This document shows positions 33,071 to 42,236 of a stretch of DNA of 64,000 nucleotides, piece by piece (within the stretch, counting starts at the first letter, position 1; the number at the start of each line of letters is the position of its first letter). The translations under genes were made by a program, and so were the position numbers. Location: contig NZ_JANLNW010000016.1 in NCBI RefSeq assembly GCF_025465945.1, positions 43,226-107,225 of the forward strand, written 5' to 3'. Origin of the DNA: Pseudomonas sp. 6D_7.1_Bac1. GTDB taxonomy: Bacteria; Pseudomonadota; Gammaproteobacteria; Pseudomonadales; Pseudomonadaceae. The notes under the pieces were generated by a model. The model saw nothing but the letters and a program-made list of their open reading frames with translations. It did no database searches and was not told the DNA's origin.

Positions 33071-35665
33071 ATGAACACAGAATTTCGCAAACCACTGCCC
33101 GGCAGCCACCTGGATTACTACGACACCCGCGCGGCAGTCGAGGCTATCGCGCCCGGCGCCTATGACACCCTGCCGTACACCTCCCGCGTGTTGGCGGAAA
33201 ACCTCGTGCGTCGCTGCGACCCGGCCACGCTCACCGAATCCCTGAAGCAGTTTATCGAGCGCAAGCGCGACCTCGACTTTCCGTGGTTCCCGGCCCGTGT
33301 GGTGTGCCACGACATTCTGGGTCAGACCGCATTGGTGGACCTCGCCGGCCTGCGCGATGCTATCGCCCTGCAAGGCGGCGATCCTGCGCAAGTCAACCCG
33401 GTGGTGCCGACGCAACTGATCGTCGACCACTCCCTGGCTGTCGAACGCGGTGGCTTCGATCCGGAGGCGTTCGAAAAGAACCGTGCTATCGAAGACCGTC
33501 GCAACGAAGACCGTTTCCACTTCATCAACTGGACCAAGAAGGCGTTCAAGAACGTCGACGTGATCCCGCCGGGCAACGGCATCATGCACCAGATCAACCT
33601 GGAGAAAATGTCTCCGGTGATTCAGGTGCGTGATGGCGTGGCCTTCCCCGATACCTGCGTGGGTACCGACAGTCACACTCCGCACGTCGATGCGCTGGGC
33701 GTGATCGCCATCGGTGTTGGCGGTCTGGAAGCTGAAAGCGTCATGCTCGGCCGTGCGTCCTGGATGCGCTTGCCGGAAAGCGTTGGCGTCGAACTGACCG
33801 GCAAATTGCAGCCCGGCATCACCGCCACCGACATGGTGCTGGCGCTGACCGAGTTCCTGCGCCAGCAAAAAGTGGTCGGCGCGTGGCTGGAGTTCTTCGG
33901 TGAAGGGGCATCAAAGTTGACCCTGGGCGACCGCGCAACCATTTCCAACATGGCTCCGGAATACGGCGCCACCGCGGCGATGTTCTACATCGACCAGCAA
34001 ACCATCGACTACCTGAAACTGACCGGCCGTGAAGATGAGCAGGTGCAGTTGGTGGAGAACTACGCTCGGCAGACCGGTCTCTGGGCCGACAGCCTGAAGG
34101 GCGCGCAATACGAGCGTGGGCTGAGCTTCAATCTGTCTTCAGTAGTGCGCAATATGGCAGGTCCGAGCAACCCGCACGCCCGTGTCGCCACCTCTGATCT
34201 CGCTGCTCAAGGCATCTCTGGCCAGTGGGACGATGTTCCTGGCCAGATGCCGGATGGCGCGGTGATCATTGCCGCCATCACCAGTTGCACCAACACCAGC
34301 AACCCGCGCAACGTCATCGCCGCCGGCCTGCTGGCGCGCAACGCCAACAAGCTGGGGCTGACCCGCAAGCCGTGGGTCAAGTCGTCCCTGGCTCCAGGTT
34401 CCAAGACCGTAGCGCTGTACCTGGATGAAGCTGGTCTGACCACCGAACTGGAGCAACTCGGCTTCGGCGTGGTGGCGTTCGCGTGCACCACCTGCAACGG
34501 CATGTCCGGTGCACTGGACCCGGTGATCCAGCAGGAGATCATCGACCGTGATTTGTACGCCACCGCCGTGTTGTCGGGTAACCGCAACTTCGACGGACGT
34601 ATCCACCCGTACGCCAAGCAAGCATTCCTCGCATCGCCACCATTGGTGGTGGCTTACGCCATCGCCGGGACCATCCGTTTCGACATCGAAAAAGACGTGT
34701 TGGGCCTGACCGCCGAGGGCAAGGAAATCCGCCTGAAGGACATCTGGCCGAGCGACGAAGAAATCGACGCAGTGGTCAAGGCGTCGGTCAAACCGGAGCA
34801 GTTCCGCCAGGTCTACATTCCGATGTTCGCGATCCACGAAGACACCGGCCCGAAAGTTACGCCGCTGTACGACTGGCGCGAGATGAGCACCTACATCCGC
34901 CGTCCGCCGTACTGGGAAGGCGCACTGGCCGGGGCGCGTCCGCTCAAGGGCATGCGCCCGCTGGCAGTGCTGCCGGACAACATCACCACCGATCACCTGT
35001 CGCCGTCCAACGCCATCATGCTCGACAGCGCGGCGGGTGAGTACCTGGCGAAAATGGGCCTGCCGGAAGAGGACTTCAACTCTTACGCGACGCATCGCGG
35101 CGACCATTTGACCGCGCAACGTGCGACCTTCGCCAACCCGAAACTGTTCAACGAAATGGTTAAGGAAAACGGCAAGGTCAAGCAGGGTTCTCTGGCGCGG
35201 GTCGAGCCGGAAGGCCAGGTCATGCGCATGTGGGAAGCCATCGAAACCTACATGGAGCGCAAGCAGCCGCTGATCATCATCGCGGGTGCTGACTACGGTC
35301 AGGGTTCGTCCCGCGACTGGGCCGCCAAGGGCGTGCGTCTGGCTGGCGTCGAAGCCATCGCTGCCGAAGGTTTCGAGCGCATCCACCGTACCAACCTGGT
35401 GGGCATGGGCGTGTTGCCGCTGGAGTTCAAGCCGGGCACCGACCGCAAGACGCTGGGCATCGACGGTACTGAAACCTTCGACGTGATCGGCGAGCGCACT
35501 CCGCGCGCCACACTGACCCTGGTTATCACCCGCAAGAACGGTGAACAAGTTTCGGTGCCGGTCACTTGCCGCCTCGACACCGCTGAAGAAGTCTCGATCT
35601 ACGAAGCCGGTGGCGTGTTGCAGCGTTTCGCCCAGGACTTCCTTGAATCGGCTGTTGCCGTTTAA
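33071..35665 (+). CDS. acnD: Fe/S-dependent 2-methylisocitrate dehydratase AcnD
   Basis: The ATG at 33071 gives 864 residues; the frame extends upstream through the REPIN but without a site. It is an aconitase-family protein that dehydrates 2-methylcitrate to 2-methyl-trans-aconitate with PrpF's help. The [4Fe-4S] ligands are Cys406 (SCTNTSNP), Cys472 and Cys475 (ACTTCNG). The swivel domain holds GADYGQGSSRDWAAKG with the substrate-binding Ser/Arg. It replaces the PrpD-only route when paired with prpF. Confidence 0.95.
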   Translation: MNTEFRKPLPGSHLDYYDTRAAVEAIAPGAYDTLPYTSRVLAENLVRRCDPATLTESLKQFIERKRDLDFPWFPARVVCHDILGQTALVDLAGLRDAIALQGGDPAQVNPVVPTQLIVDHSLAVERGGFDPEAFEKNRAIEDRRNEDRFHFINWTKKAFKNVDVIPPGNGIMHQINLEKMSPVIQVRDGVAFPDTCVGTDSHTPHVDALGVIAIGVGGLEAESVMLGRASWMRLPESVGVELTGKLQPGITATDMVLALTEFLRQQKVVGAWLEFFGEGASKLTLGDRATISNMAPEYGATAAMFYIDQQTIDYLKLTGREDEQVQLVENYARQTGLWADSLKGAQYERGLSFNLSSVVRNMAGPSNPHARVATSDLAAQGISGQWDDVPGQMPDGAVIIAAITSCTNTSNPRNVIAAGLLARNANKLGLTRKPWVKSSLAPGSKTVALYLDEAGLTTELEQLGFGVVAFACTTCNGMSGALDPVIQQEIIDRDLYATAVLSGNRNFDGRIHPYAKQAFLASPPLVVAYAIAGTIRFDIEKDVLGLTAEGKEIRLKDIWPSDEEIDAVVKASVKPEQFRQVYIPMFAIHEDTGPKVTPLYDWREMSTYIRRPPYWEGALAGARPLKGMRPLAVLPDNITTDHLSPSNAIMLDSAAGEYLAKMGLPEEDFNSYATHRGDHLTAQRATFANPKLFNEMVKENGKVKQGSLARVEPEGQVMRMWEAIETYMERKQPLIIIAGADYGQGSSRDWAAKGVRLAGVEAIAAEGFERIHRTNLVGMGVLPLEFKPGTDRKTLGIDGTETFDVIGERTPRATLTLVITRKNGEQVSVPVTCRLDTAEEVSIYEAGGVLQRFAQDFLESAVAV

Positions 35666-35717
35666 TACGACGAGCCGCGCGGGATTTTAAGTCCCGCGCT
35701 GGCCTATAAGGACCCAC

Positions 35718-36908
35718 ATGGCCCACGTACCTCAGATCAAGATTCCCGCCACCTACATGCGGGGCGGCACCAGCAAAGGCGTGTTCTTCAGCCTGCAGGA
35801 TTTGCCTGAATCGGCACAGGTTCCGGGCCCGTCCCGCGATGCGCTGTTGTTGCGGGTAATTGGCAGCCCTGACCCGTATGAGAAGCAAATCGACGGCATG
35901 GGCGCGGCGACCTCCAGCACCAGCAAAACGGTGATCGTGTCCAAGAGCATCAAGGCCGATCACGACGTCGATTACCTGTTCGGTCAGGTCTCCATCGACA
36001 AGCCTTTTGTCGACTGGAGCGGCAACTGCGGCAACCTCTCGGCAGCGGTTGGTTCGTTCGCCATCAGCAGCGGTCTGGTAGATGCCAGTCGCGTTCCGCA
36101 CAACGGTGTGGCGGTGGTGCGCATCTGGCAGGCCAACATTGGCAAGACCATCATCGCCCACGTGCCAATCACTGATGGCGCGGTGCAGGAAACCGGTGAT
36201 TTCGAACTCGACGGCGTGACCTTTCCGGCCGCCGAAGTGCAGCTCGAATTCATGAGCCCGGCGGCCGAGGAAGAGGGCGCGGGTGGTTCGATGTTCCCCA
36301 CCGGCAATCTGGTCGATGACCTGGAAGTGCCCGGCCTTGGCACCCTCAAGGTGACCATGATCAACGCCGGCATTCCGACCATTTTCCTCAACGCGCATGC
36401 CATCGGCTACATCGGCACCGAGTTGCAGGGCGACATCAATGGCGACCCGAAAGCGCTGGCGATGTTCGAGACCATTCGTGCTCACGGCGCACTTCGCATG
36501 GGGTTGATTTCGAACCTCGATGACGCCGCCAAACGTCAGCACACGCCCAAGGTTGCGTTCGTCGCACGGCCTGCCGATTACCTCGCGTCCAGCGGTAAAC
36601 CGGTGGCCGCGAGCGATGTCGATCTGCTGGTCCGGGCGCTGTCCATGGGCAAGCTGCACCACGCGATGATGGGCACGGCTGCCGTAGCCATCGGCACCGC
36701 TGCGGCGATTGACGGCACGCTGGTCAACCTCGCTGCCGGTGGCAACCCGCGCAACGCCGTGCGTTTCGGGCATCCGTCGGGCACCTTGCGCGTTGGCGCT
36801 GAAGCTCATCTGGTCGACGGCGAATGGACCGTGACCAAAGCCATCATGAGCCGCAGTGCGCGGGTGTTGATGGAAGGCTGGGTACGGGTGCCGGGCGACG
36901 CGTTCTGA
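35718..36908 (+). CDS. prpF: 2-methylaconitate isomerase PrpF
   Basis: The 396-residue protein has the diaminopimelate-epimerase-like double hot-dog fold of PrpF. It opens with IPATYMRGGTSKGVFF, and the CGNLS region (NCGNLSAAVG) marks the first catalytic half; GHPSGTLRVGA marks the second. It isomerises 2-methyl-trans-aconitate to the cis form so aconitase can rehydrate it. It always accompanies acnD, as here, 52 bases downstream. Confidence 0.95.
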   Translation: MAHVPQIKIPATYMRGGTSKGVFFSLQDLPESAQVPGPSRDALLLRVIGSPDPYEKQIDGMGAATSSTSKTVIVSKSIKADHDVDYLFGQVSIDKPFVDWSGNCGNLSAAVGSFAISSGLVDASRVPHNGVAVVRIWQANIGKTIIAHVPITDGAVQETGDFELDGVTFPAAEVQLEFMSPAAEEEGAGGSMFPTGNLVDDLEVPGLGTLKVTMINAGIPTIFLNAHAIGYIGTELQGDINGDPKALAMFETIRAHGALRMGLISNLDDAAKRQHTPKVAFVARPADYLASSGKPVAASDVDLLVRALSMGKLHHAMMGTAAVAIGTAAAIDGTLVNLAAGGNPRNAVRFGHPSGTLRVGAEAHLVDGEWTVTKAIMSRSARVLMEGWVRVPGDAF

Positions 36909-36925
36909 TCCCGACACCGAACCAA

Positions 36926-37030
36926 TGTGGGAGCGAGCCTGCTCGCGATAGCGTTGTGTCAGGCGACATCAATGTTGACTGTGTCGACCCCATCGCGAGC
37001 ATACGGAGCGCCGCCCGGCTGCTCCCACAG
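36926..37030. repeat. REPIN with a disrupted right arm, between prpF and prpD
   Basis: The left arm is canonical (TGTGGGAGCGAGCCTGCTCG). In the right arm the loop is replaced: GCGAGC is followed by ATACGGAGCGCCGCCCGGC before GCTCCCACAG resumes, so the copy holds about a dozen foreign bases. Confidence 0.8.
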
Positions 37031-37124
37031 TTCATTGCATTTCAATAATAAGAAAGTAGTAACCGACTGAGATTGCTCCTGAACCGAGGTCCCATCAACG
37101 AACCACTTGCAGAGTGAATCGAAC

Positions 37125-38609
37125 ATGAGCGCCAACGTTGACCTGAACAACCGCCCCGATTACGACACGGTCCTTAAGGACATTGCCGACTACGTACTGA
37201 ACTTCAAGATCGAGTCCCAGGAGGCCCTGGATACGGCTCGAAATTGCTTGATGGACACCCTGGGTTGCGGCCTGTTGGCGCTACGTTTTCCCGAATGCAC
37301 CAAGCACCTGGGGCCGATCGTCGAAGGCACAGTCGTGCCCTTTGGCGCACGTGTTCCAGGCACCAGCTTTCGTCTCGATCCGGTCAAAGCTGCGTGGGAC
37401 ATCGGCTGTATCGTCCGCTGGCTCGACTACAACGACACCTGGCTGGCCGCCGAGTGGGGCCATCCGTCCGACAACCTTGGCGCAATACTCGCGGTTGCCG
37501 ATCACCTGTCGCAGAAACGCGTGACCAATGGCGATGCACCGCTGACCGTGCGAGTGGTGCTGGACGCGATGATCATGGCTCACGAGATTCAGGGGGTGAT
37601 CGCCCTGGAAAACTCCTTCAACCGGGTTGGCCTGGACCATGTGCTGCTGGTTAAAGTCGCCTCGACGGCGGTGACCGCGAAACTGATGGGCGCAAATCGC
37701 GAGCAACTGTTGGCGGCGCTGTCCCACGCGTTTGTCGATGGCCAGGCATTGCGCACCTACCGTCACGCGCCGAACGCCGGTTCGCGCAAGTCCTGGGCGG
37801 CAGGTGACGCCTCTAGTCGTGGCGTGCGGCTGGCGGACATCGCCATGCGTGGCGAGATGGGCATTCCGGGCGTGCTGACGGCAAAGCAGTGGGGCTTCTA
37901 CGACGTGCTGTTCAGTCATACCAACAAGGACTTGGCGCTCAAGCCTGAGGACAAGCGCGAGTTCAGCCTTTCGCAAAAATACGGCACCTATGTGATGGAA
38001 AACGTGCTGTTCAAGATCAGCTTCCCGGCCGAGTTCCACGCGCAAACCGCCTGCGAAGCTGCGGTAACCTTGCACCCGCAGGTGAGGAATCGTCTGCATG
38101 AAATCGACAAGATCGTCATCACCACCCACGAGTCGGCGATTCGCATCATTTCCAAGGTCGGTCAACTGGCCAACGCCGCGGACCGCGATCACTGCATCCA
38201 GTACATGACTGCCGTGCCTCTGGCCTTCGGCAATCTGGTGGCTGAACAGTACGAAGACGAGTTCCACGCCGCGCACCCGATCATTGACGTGCTGCGCGAG
38301 AAGATGGTCGTTGTCGAAGAGCCACGCTACACCCGCGAGTACCTGGAGGCCGACAAACGCTCTATCGCCAATGCCCTGCAAGTGTTCTTCAAGGATGGCT
38401 CAAGCACCGAGCAGGTCGTGGTCGAATACCCGATTGGCCATCGCCGTCGTCGTGCCGAAGGCATTCCCTTGCTGGAGGACAAATTCAAGGCCAATCTGGC
38501 GACCCGTTTCACTGCGCAACGCTCGGCACAAATCTTTGCCCTGTGCAAGGATCAGGCAAAACTTGAGGCAACGCCGGTGAACCGCTTTGTCGATTTGTTC
38601 GTGATCTGA
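37125..38609 (+). CDS. prpD: 2-methylcitrate dehydratase PrpD
   Basis: The start at 37125 gives 494 residues and matches the usual MmgE/PrpD opening (a frame start 18 bases upstream is possible). PrpD is an iron-sulfur-independent dehydratase of 2-methylcitrate. The family block [19 protein letters not shown] contains the conserved Asp and His. Its presence next to acnD/prpF means the strain carries both dehydration routes, as P. aeruginosa does. It is the last gene of the cluster. Confidence 0.95.
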   Translation: MSANVDLNNRPDYDTVLKDIADYVLNFKIESQEALDTARNCLMDTLGCGLLALRFPECTKHLGPIVEGTVVPFGARVPGTSFRLDPVKAAWDIGCIVRWLDYNDTWLAAEWGHPSDNLGAILAVADHLSQKRVTNGDAPLTVRVVLDAMIMAHEIQGVIALENSFNRVGLDHVLLVKVASTAVTAKLMGANREQLLAALSHAFVDGQALRTYRHAPNAGSRKSWAAGDASSRGVRLADIAMRGEMGIPGVLTAKQWGFYDVLFSHTNKDLALKPEDKREFSLSQKYGTYVMENVLFKISFPAEFHAQTACEAAVTLHPQVRNRLHEIDKIVITTHESAIRIISKVGQLANAADRDHCIQYMTAVPLAFGNLVAEQYEDEFHAAHPIIDVLREKMVVVEEPRYTREYLEADKRSIANALQVFFKDGSSTEQVVVEYPIGHRRRRAEGIPLLEDKFKANLATRFTAQRSAQIFALCKDQAKLEATPVNRFVDLFVI

Positions 38610-38626
38610 GACAGCGATTGCCTGCC

Positions 38627-38653
38627 AAAAAAAGCCAGCGAAAGCGGGCTTTT
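38627..38653. terminator. Terminator between prpD and the EamA transporter gene
   Basis: AAAGCCAGC and GCGGGCTTT pair with one mismatch around GAAA, with an A7 run on one side and TTTT on the other, so it can serve both convergent genes. Confidence 0.75.
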
Positions 38654-38667
38654 GCGCAGGTGGGTAG

Positions 38668-39618
38668 TCAGGTTTTCGAACGTTTGGCCAACAGCTTTTC
38701 AACGGGAAGCTTGGTAATTGCAAATCCTGTCAACAGCACCGATGAATAGAGCATCAACTCCGAGGAAATCGCCAAACCTTCGTACCAGGAACCGATGACC
38801 ACGGCGAACACCGGGAAGATGATGAAGACGAAGGACAGAATGATCGGGCTCAGACGTTTGAGCAGCATGAAATACACGATAAAACCGCCGACCGAGGCGA
38901 CCAGTCCGAGGTAGAGCAGGGCGCTCCAGGAGCGCAGCGTTATGTCACTGAAAGTCGGTGCTTCGAAGCGCAGCCCGGCCACGAACAACATCAGTCCGGC
39001 GAGGCCAATGGGCAGGGTGTTGTAGGTGATGACACTGATGGCGCTGCCTTGTTTCTTGGTCACCACGTAACACAGCGCATGCAGGATCGCGGCCGCAAGA
39101 ATCGCCAGCACCCCGAACAATTCCGCGTGATCCAGATGCAGCCCTTGGCTACGGATAATCATGAACAGGCTGCCAAAACCGATTGCGATACCGAGCACCT
39201 GAGAGGTGTAGATTTTTTCCCGCAGAAACACCGCAGAAAAAATCAGGATGAACACCGGCATGCAGCTGAACAGCAGAGCGGTCAGGCCGGATGAAACGTG
39301 CATCTCGCCGTAGTTCAGCAGGTAGTAGGGCAGGCTGAAGTATGACAGCGTGACGAATGCAAAAAACCAGCGGCTTTCCCTGGGAAACAACAACGGCTCC
39401 CGGCGTAGCTTCGCGAACGTCAGGAACAGTGGAAAAGCAATCAGAAAGCGCAGACCCGCAGCGGTCAGGGGCGGCACGCTTTCGACCGCAATCCTGATTC
39501 CCAGCCACGTGGTGCCCCAACTCAGGCAAACGATGAGAAACAGTGCGCTGGTGATCAGGCCTGCCAGCCAGGTTTTTTGGTTCTTTTGCGTGGCATCGAT
39601 GGCAACGGACATGGGCAT
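38668..39618 (-). CDS. EamA/DMT-family membrane transporter
   Basis: The ATG at 39618 follows AAGGAA by nine bases and is preferred to an upstream in-frame ATG at 39657. The 316-residue product has ten TM segments in two EamA repeats; the first begins ITSALFLIVCLSWGTTW. Such carriers export metabolites or amino acids. It is divergent from a MocR-type regulator with 93 bases between, a pairing that usually means the regulator controls the exporter in response to a PLP-bound amino compound. Confidence 0.87.
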   Translation of the reverse strand: MPMSVAIDATQKNQKTWLAGLITSALFLIVCLSWGTTWLGIRIAVESVPPLTAAGLRFLIAFPLFLTFAKLRREPLLFPRESRWFFAFVTLSYFSLPYYLLNYGEMHVSSGLTALLFSCMPVFILIFSAVFLREKIYTSQVLGIAIGFGSLFMIIRSQGLHLDHAELFGVLAILAAAILHALCYVVTKKQGSAISVITYNTLPIGLAGLMLFVAGLRFEAPTFSDITLRSWSALLYLGLVASVGGFIVYFMLLKRLSPIILSFVFIIFPVFAVVIGSWYEGLAISSELMLYSSVLLTGFAITKLPVEKLLAKRSKT

Positions 39619-39711
39619 GGCCGAGTTCCTTTCGTGAGAGGAAATTGACCTGTCCATGGAAAAGGTCTATCCCTGATTGAACCTGTTTCCAGCACGCTAT
39701 TAGGGAAGATA

Positions 39712-41130
39712 ATGGCTGTCAAAGTAAGTATTGCTATGGTGTCAATCATGCGTGCCGGGCTCGCGGACGGTCTTGGCGTGAAGTACAAGCGTCTGGCAGA
39801 GGCCATCGAAAAGGGCATTCATGAGGGGTTGATCGAGCCCGGCTGCAAGTTGCCGCCCCATCGGTTGTTGTCTGACAGCCTGGGCTTAACCGTTGGGACC
39901 ATCAGTCGTGCTTACTCCGAGTTGGAGCGCGTGGGCCTGGTGGTTGCTCGCGTAGGAGATGGCACTTATGTGCGTCGGCGCGGGATGGAACGTCCGCGCG
40001 ACGGTGGTTTTCGTAACGTCAGCGAAGGACCACAGCAGTGCTTTGACATGAGCCGCAACCAGCCGATTCCCGGGCAGGCGGCGCTGTTTCTCAGTCAAAG
40101 CTTGCAGGCATTGGCCTGCGATGCCGAGACATTGCAGGGGATCAGTGGGTATACCGTCGATGCCGGGTTGCTGCGTTATCGGTCTGCTGGCGCACATTGG
40201 CTCAGCCACAAGGAGTTTATTGCGAGTGCGGAGCAGGTGATTTGCGTTAATGGCGGCCAGCACGGGCTGCTATGCGCGCTGATGGCATTGCTCAAGGCGG
40301 GCGACACGCTGGTGACCGAGCATTTGACGTATCCGGGGCTGATCAGCGTCGCACGCATGCTCGGGATAAAACTCATGGGTCTGGGGATGGATGACGAAGG
40401 ATTGTTGCCATCCATGCTGGATGAGGCCTGCCGCAATCACCGGGTGACTGCGCTGTATTGCACGCCGACGATCCAGAATCCCACGGCGGCGGTGATGTCT
40501 GTGGCGCGGCGCGAGGCTATCGCTGAGGTCTGTCGAGAGCACAATCTGCTGATCCTGGAGGACGAAGCCCATGCCGTGCTGGCGCAAGAGCGTCCGTTAC
40601 CCCTGAGCTTTTTCGCCCCGGAGCGCACGATTCTGATTGGCAGCTTGAGCAAGGCAGTCTCGGCCGGATTGCGCGTCGGTTATCTGCATGCGCCGCAACC
40701 CTTGATCAGTCGCGTGTCGGCGGCGGTGCGGGGGACGTGCTGGATGGCCACGCCGTTGACACTGGAGCTGGCTACTTCATGGATTGAACGCGGTGTCGCC
40801 GAGCAGTTGCTGGGGCAACAAATAGTAGAAATCAGTCGCCGCAAAGCCTTGGTCGCCGGGTTGCTCAACGGGCTTGCGTACAAAACCCACTCTCACAGTC
40901 CTCATTTCTGGATCGAAGTGCCCGAGCCCTGGCGTGCGTCGCAGATCGAGGCTGAGCTCAAACAGAACGGTTACCTGATCGCTACTGCCGAAGCGTTCGC
41001 TGTCGGACATGTGACCGTGCCGCAGTTCATTCGGGTGAGTGTTTGCAATGCGTCTGGGGATGATCGGTTGTTACTGGCGGGGTTTGAGGCGGTGGCGAAG
41101 GCGTTGGAGCAGGGCGCAGAAACCGCGTAA
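39712..41130 (+). CDS. MocR-type regulator (GntR HTH fused to aminotransferase domain)
   Basis: The 472-residue protein joins an N-terminal GntR winged helix (KLPPHRLLSDSLGLTVGTIS, about residues 45-65) to a fold-type I aminotransferase domain. The PLP-binding lysine is Lys314 in GSLSKAVSAG; the PLP-phosphate and ring contacts (NPTAAVMS, LEDEAHAVL) are present, so cofactor binding is likely intact. MocR proteins are regulators rather than enzymes. Position suggests control of the divergent EamA exporter. Confidence 0.9.
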   Translation: MAVKVSIAMVSIMRAGLADGLGVKYKRLAEAIEKGIHEGLIEPGCKLPPHRLLSDSLGLTVGTISRAYSELERVGLVVARVGDGTYVRRRGMERPRDGGFRNVSEGPQQCFDMSRNQPIPGQAALFLSQSLQALACDAETLQGISGYTVDAGLLRYRSAGAHWLSHKEFIASAEQVICVNGGQHGLLCALMALLKAGDTLVTEHLTYPGLISVARMLGIKLMGLGMDDEGLLPSMLDEACRNHRVTALYCTPTIQNPTAAVMSVARREAIAEVCREHNLLILEDEAHAVLAQERPLPLSFFAPERTILIGSLSKAVSAGLRVGYLHAPQPLISRVSAAVRGTCWMATPLTLELATSWIERGVAEQLLGQQIVEISRRKALVAGLLNGLAYKTHSHSPHFWIEVPEPWRASQIEAELKQNGYLIATAEAFAVGHVTVPQFIRVSVCNASGDDRLLLAGFEAVAKALEQGAETA

Positions 41131-41136
41131 TCGTTC

Positions 41137-41216
41137 ATCGCGAGCAGGCTCGCTCCCACACTGGACCGTATCTACCTTGAGGTCGCGGTCAAATGTGGGA
41201 GCGGGCTTGCTCGCGA
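41137..41216. repeat. REPIN
   Basis: ATCGCGAGCAGGCTCGCTCC and the variant mirror GGGAGCGGGCTTGCTCGCGA flank a 33-base spacer between the convergent MocR and ppsR genes. Confidence 0.9.
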
Positions 41217-41241
41217 AAGCGGTGTAACAGGCGCCAAAAAA

Positions 41242-42060
41242 CTACTTGAACCGCCGCTCCACACCTTTCTCCACCAGAATCTTCGCCGAAATCTCTTCCA
41301 CGGAAAAATGCGTGGAGTTGATGTGCGCGATGTTTTCGCGGCGGAACAGGTTCTCGACTTCGCGCACTTCGAACTCGCACTGGGCGTAGCTCGAATAGCG
41401 GCTATTGGGCTTGCGCTCGTTGCGGATCGCGGTGAGGCGGTCCGGGTCGATGGTCAGGCCGAACAGCTTGTGCTGATGGGCGCGCAATGCCGCTGGCAGT
41501 TGCAGGCGTTCCATGTCGTCTTCGGTCAGCGGGTAGTTGGCCGCGCGAATACCGAATTGCATGGCCATGTACAGGCAGGTCGGGGTTTTGCCGCAGCGCG
41601 ACACGCCGACCAGGATCAGGTCAGCCTTGTCGTAATAGTGGGTACGGGCGCCATCGTCGTTGTCGAGGGCGAAGTTCACCGCCTCGATACGCTCCATGTA
41701 ATTGGAGTTGTGGCCAATGGAATGCGACTTGCCGACCGAATACGACGAGTGCTCGCTCAACTCCTGCTCGAGCGGCGCGAGGAAGGTCGAGAAGATGTCG
41801 ATCATGAAACCATTGGAGGTCGCGAGAATCTCACGAATATCCTGGTTGACGATCGTGTCGAAGATGATCGGACGAAATCCGTCCTTTTCGGCGGCCATAT
41901 TGATTTGTTGTACCATGGCCCGCGCTTTATCCACGCTGTCGATGTACGGTCGAATAGCTTTGCTGAAGGTAATGTTTTCGAACTGCGCCAACAGGCTTTG
42001 ACCCAGGGTTTCGGCTGTAATGCCCGTGCCATCGGAGATAAAGAAAGCAGATCGTTTCAT
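41242..42060 (-). CDS. ppsR: PEP synthase regulatory protein PpsR (kinase/pyrophosphorylase)
   Basis: A 272-residue DUF299-family protein. The P-loop GVSRCGKT is at residues 152-159. It inactivates PEP synthase by ADP-dependent phosphorylation of a threonine next to the catalytic histidine, and reactivates it by phosphate-dependent removal. It is divergent from its target ppsA, 176 bases away, as in other pseudomonads. Confidence 0.94.
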   Translation of the reverse strand: MKRSAFFISDGTGITAETLGQSLLAQFENITFSKAIRPYIDSVDKARAMVQQINMAAEKDGFRPIIFDTIVNQDIREILATSNGFMIDIFSTFLAPLEQELSEHSSYSVGKSHSIGHNSNYMERIEAVNFALDNDDGARTHYYDKADLILVGVSRCGKTPTCLYMAMQFGIRAANYPLTEDDMERLQLPAALRAHQHKLFGLTIDPDRLTAIRNERKPNSRYSSYAQCEFEVREVENLFRRENIAHINSTHFSVEEISAKILVEKGVERRFK

Positions 42061-42236
42061 TTGCGCCTTGGGCCTTAAGCTGGTGACGATTCTTGGATAT
42101 GATAGGCGCGATTTGCCGGCCTGGATTGGCCCGCATTCTCACTTATTTTCCAGGTCCAGGCCATATCGCTGGCAAATGCTCCTGATGAGCCGCCAGCGCC
42201 CTGAGCTTTTCCAACACAGTTAGTGGAGAGATCACC

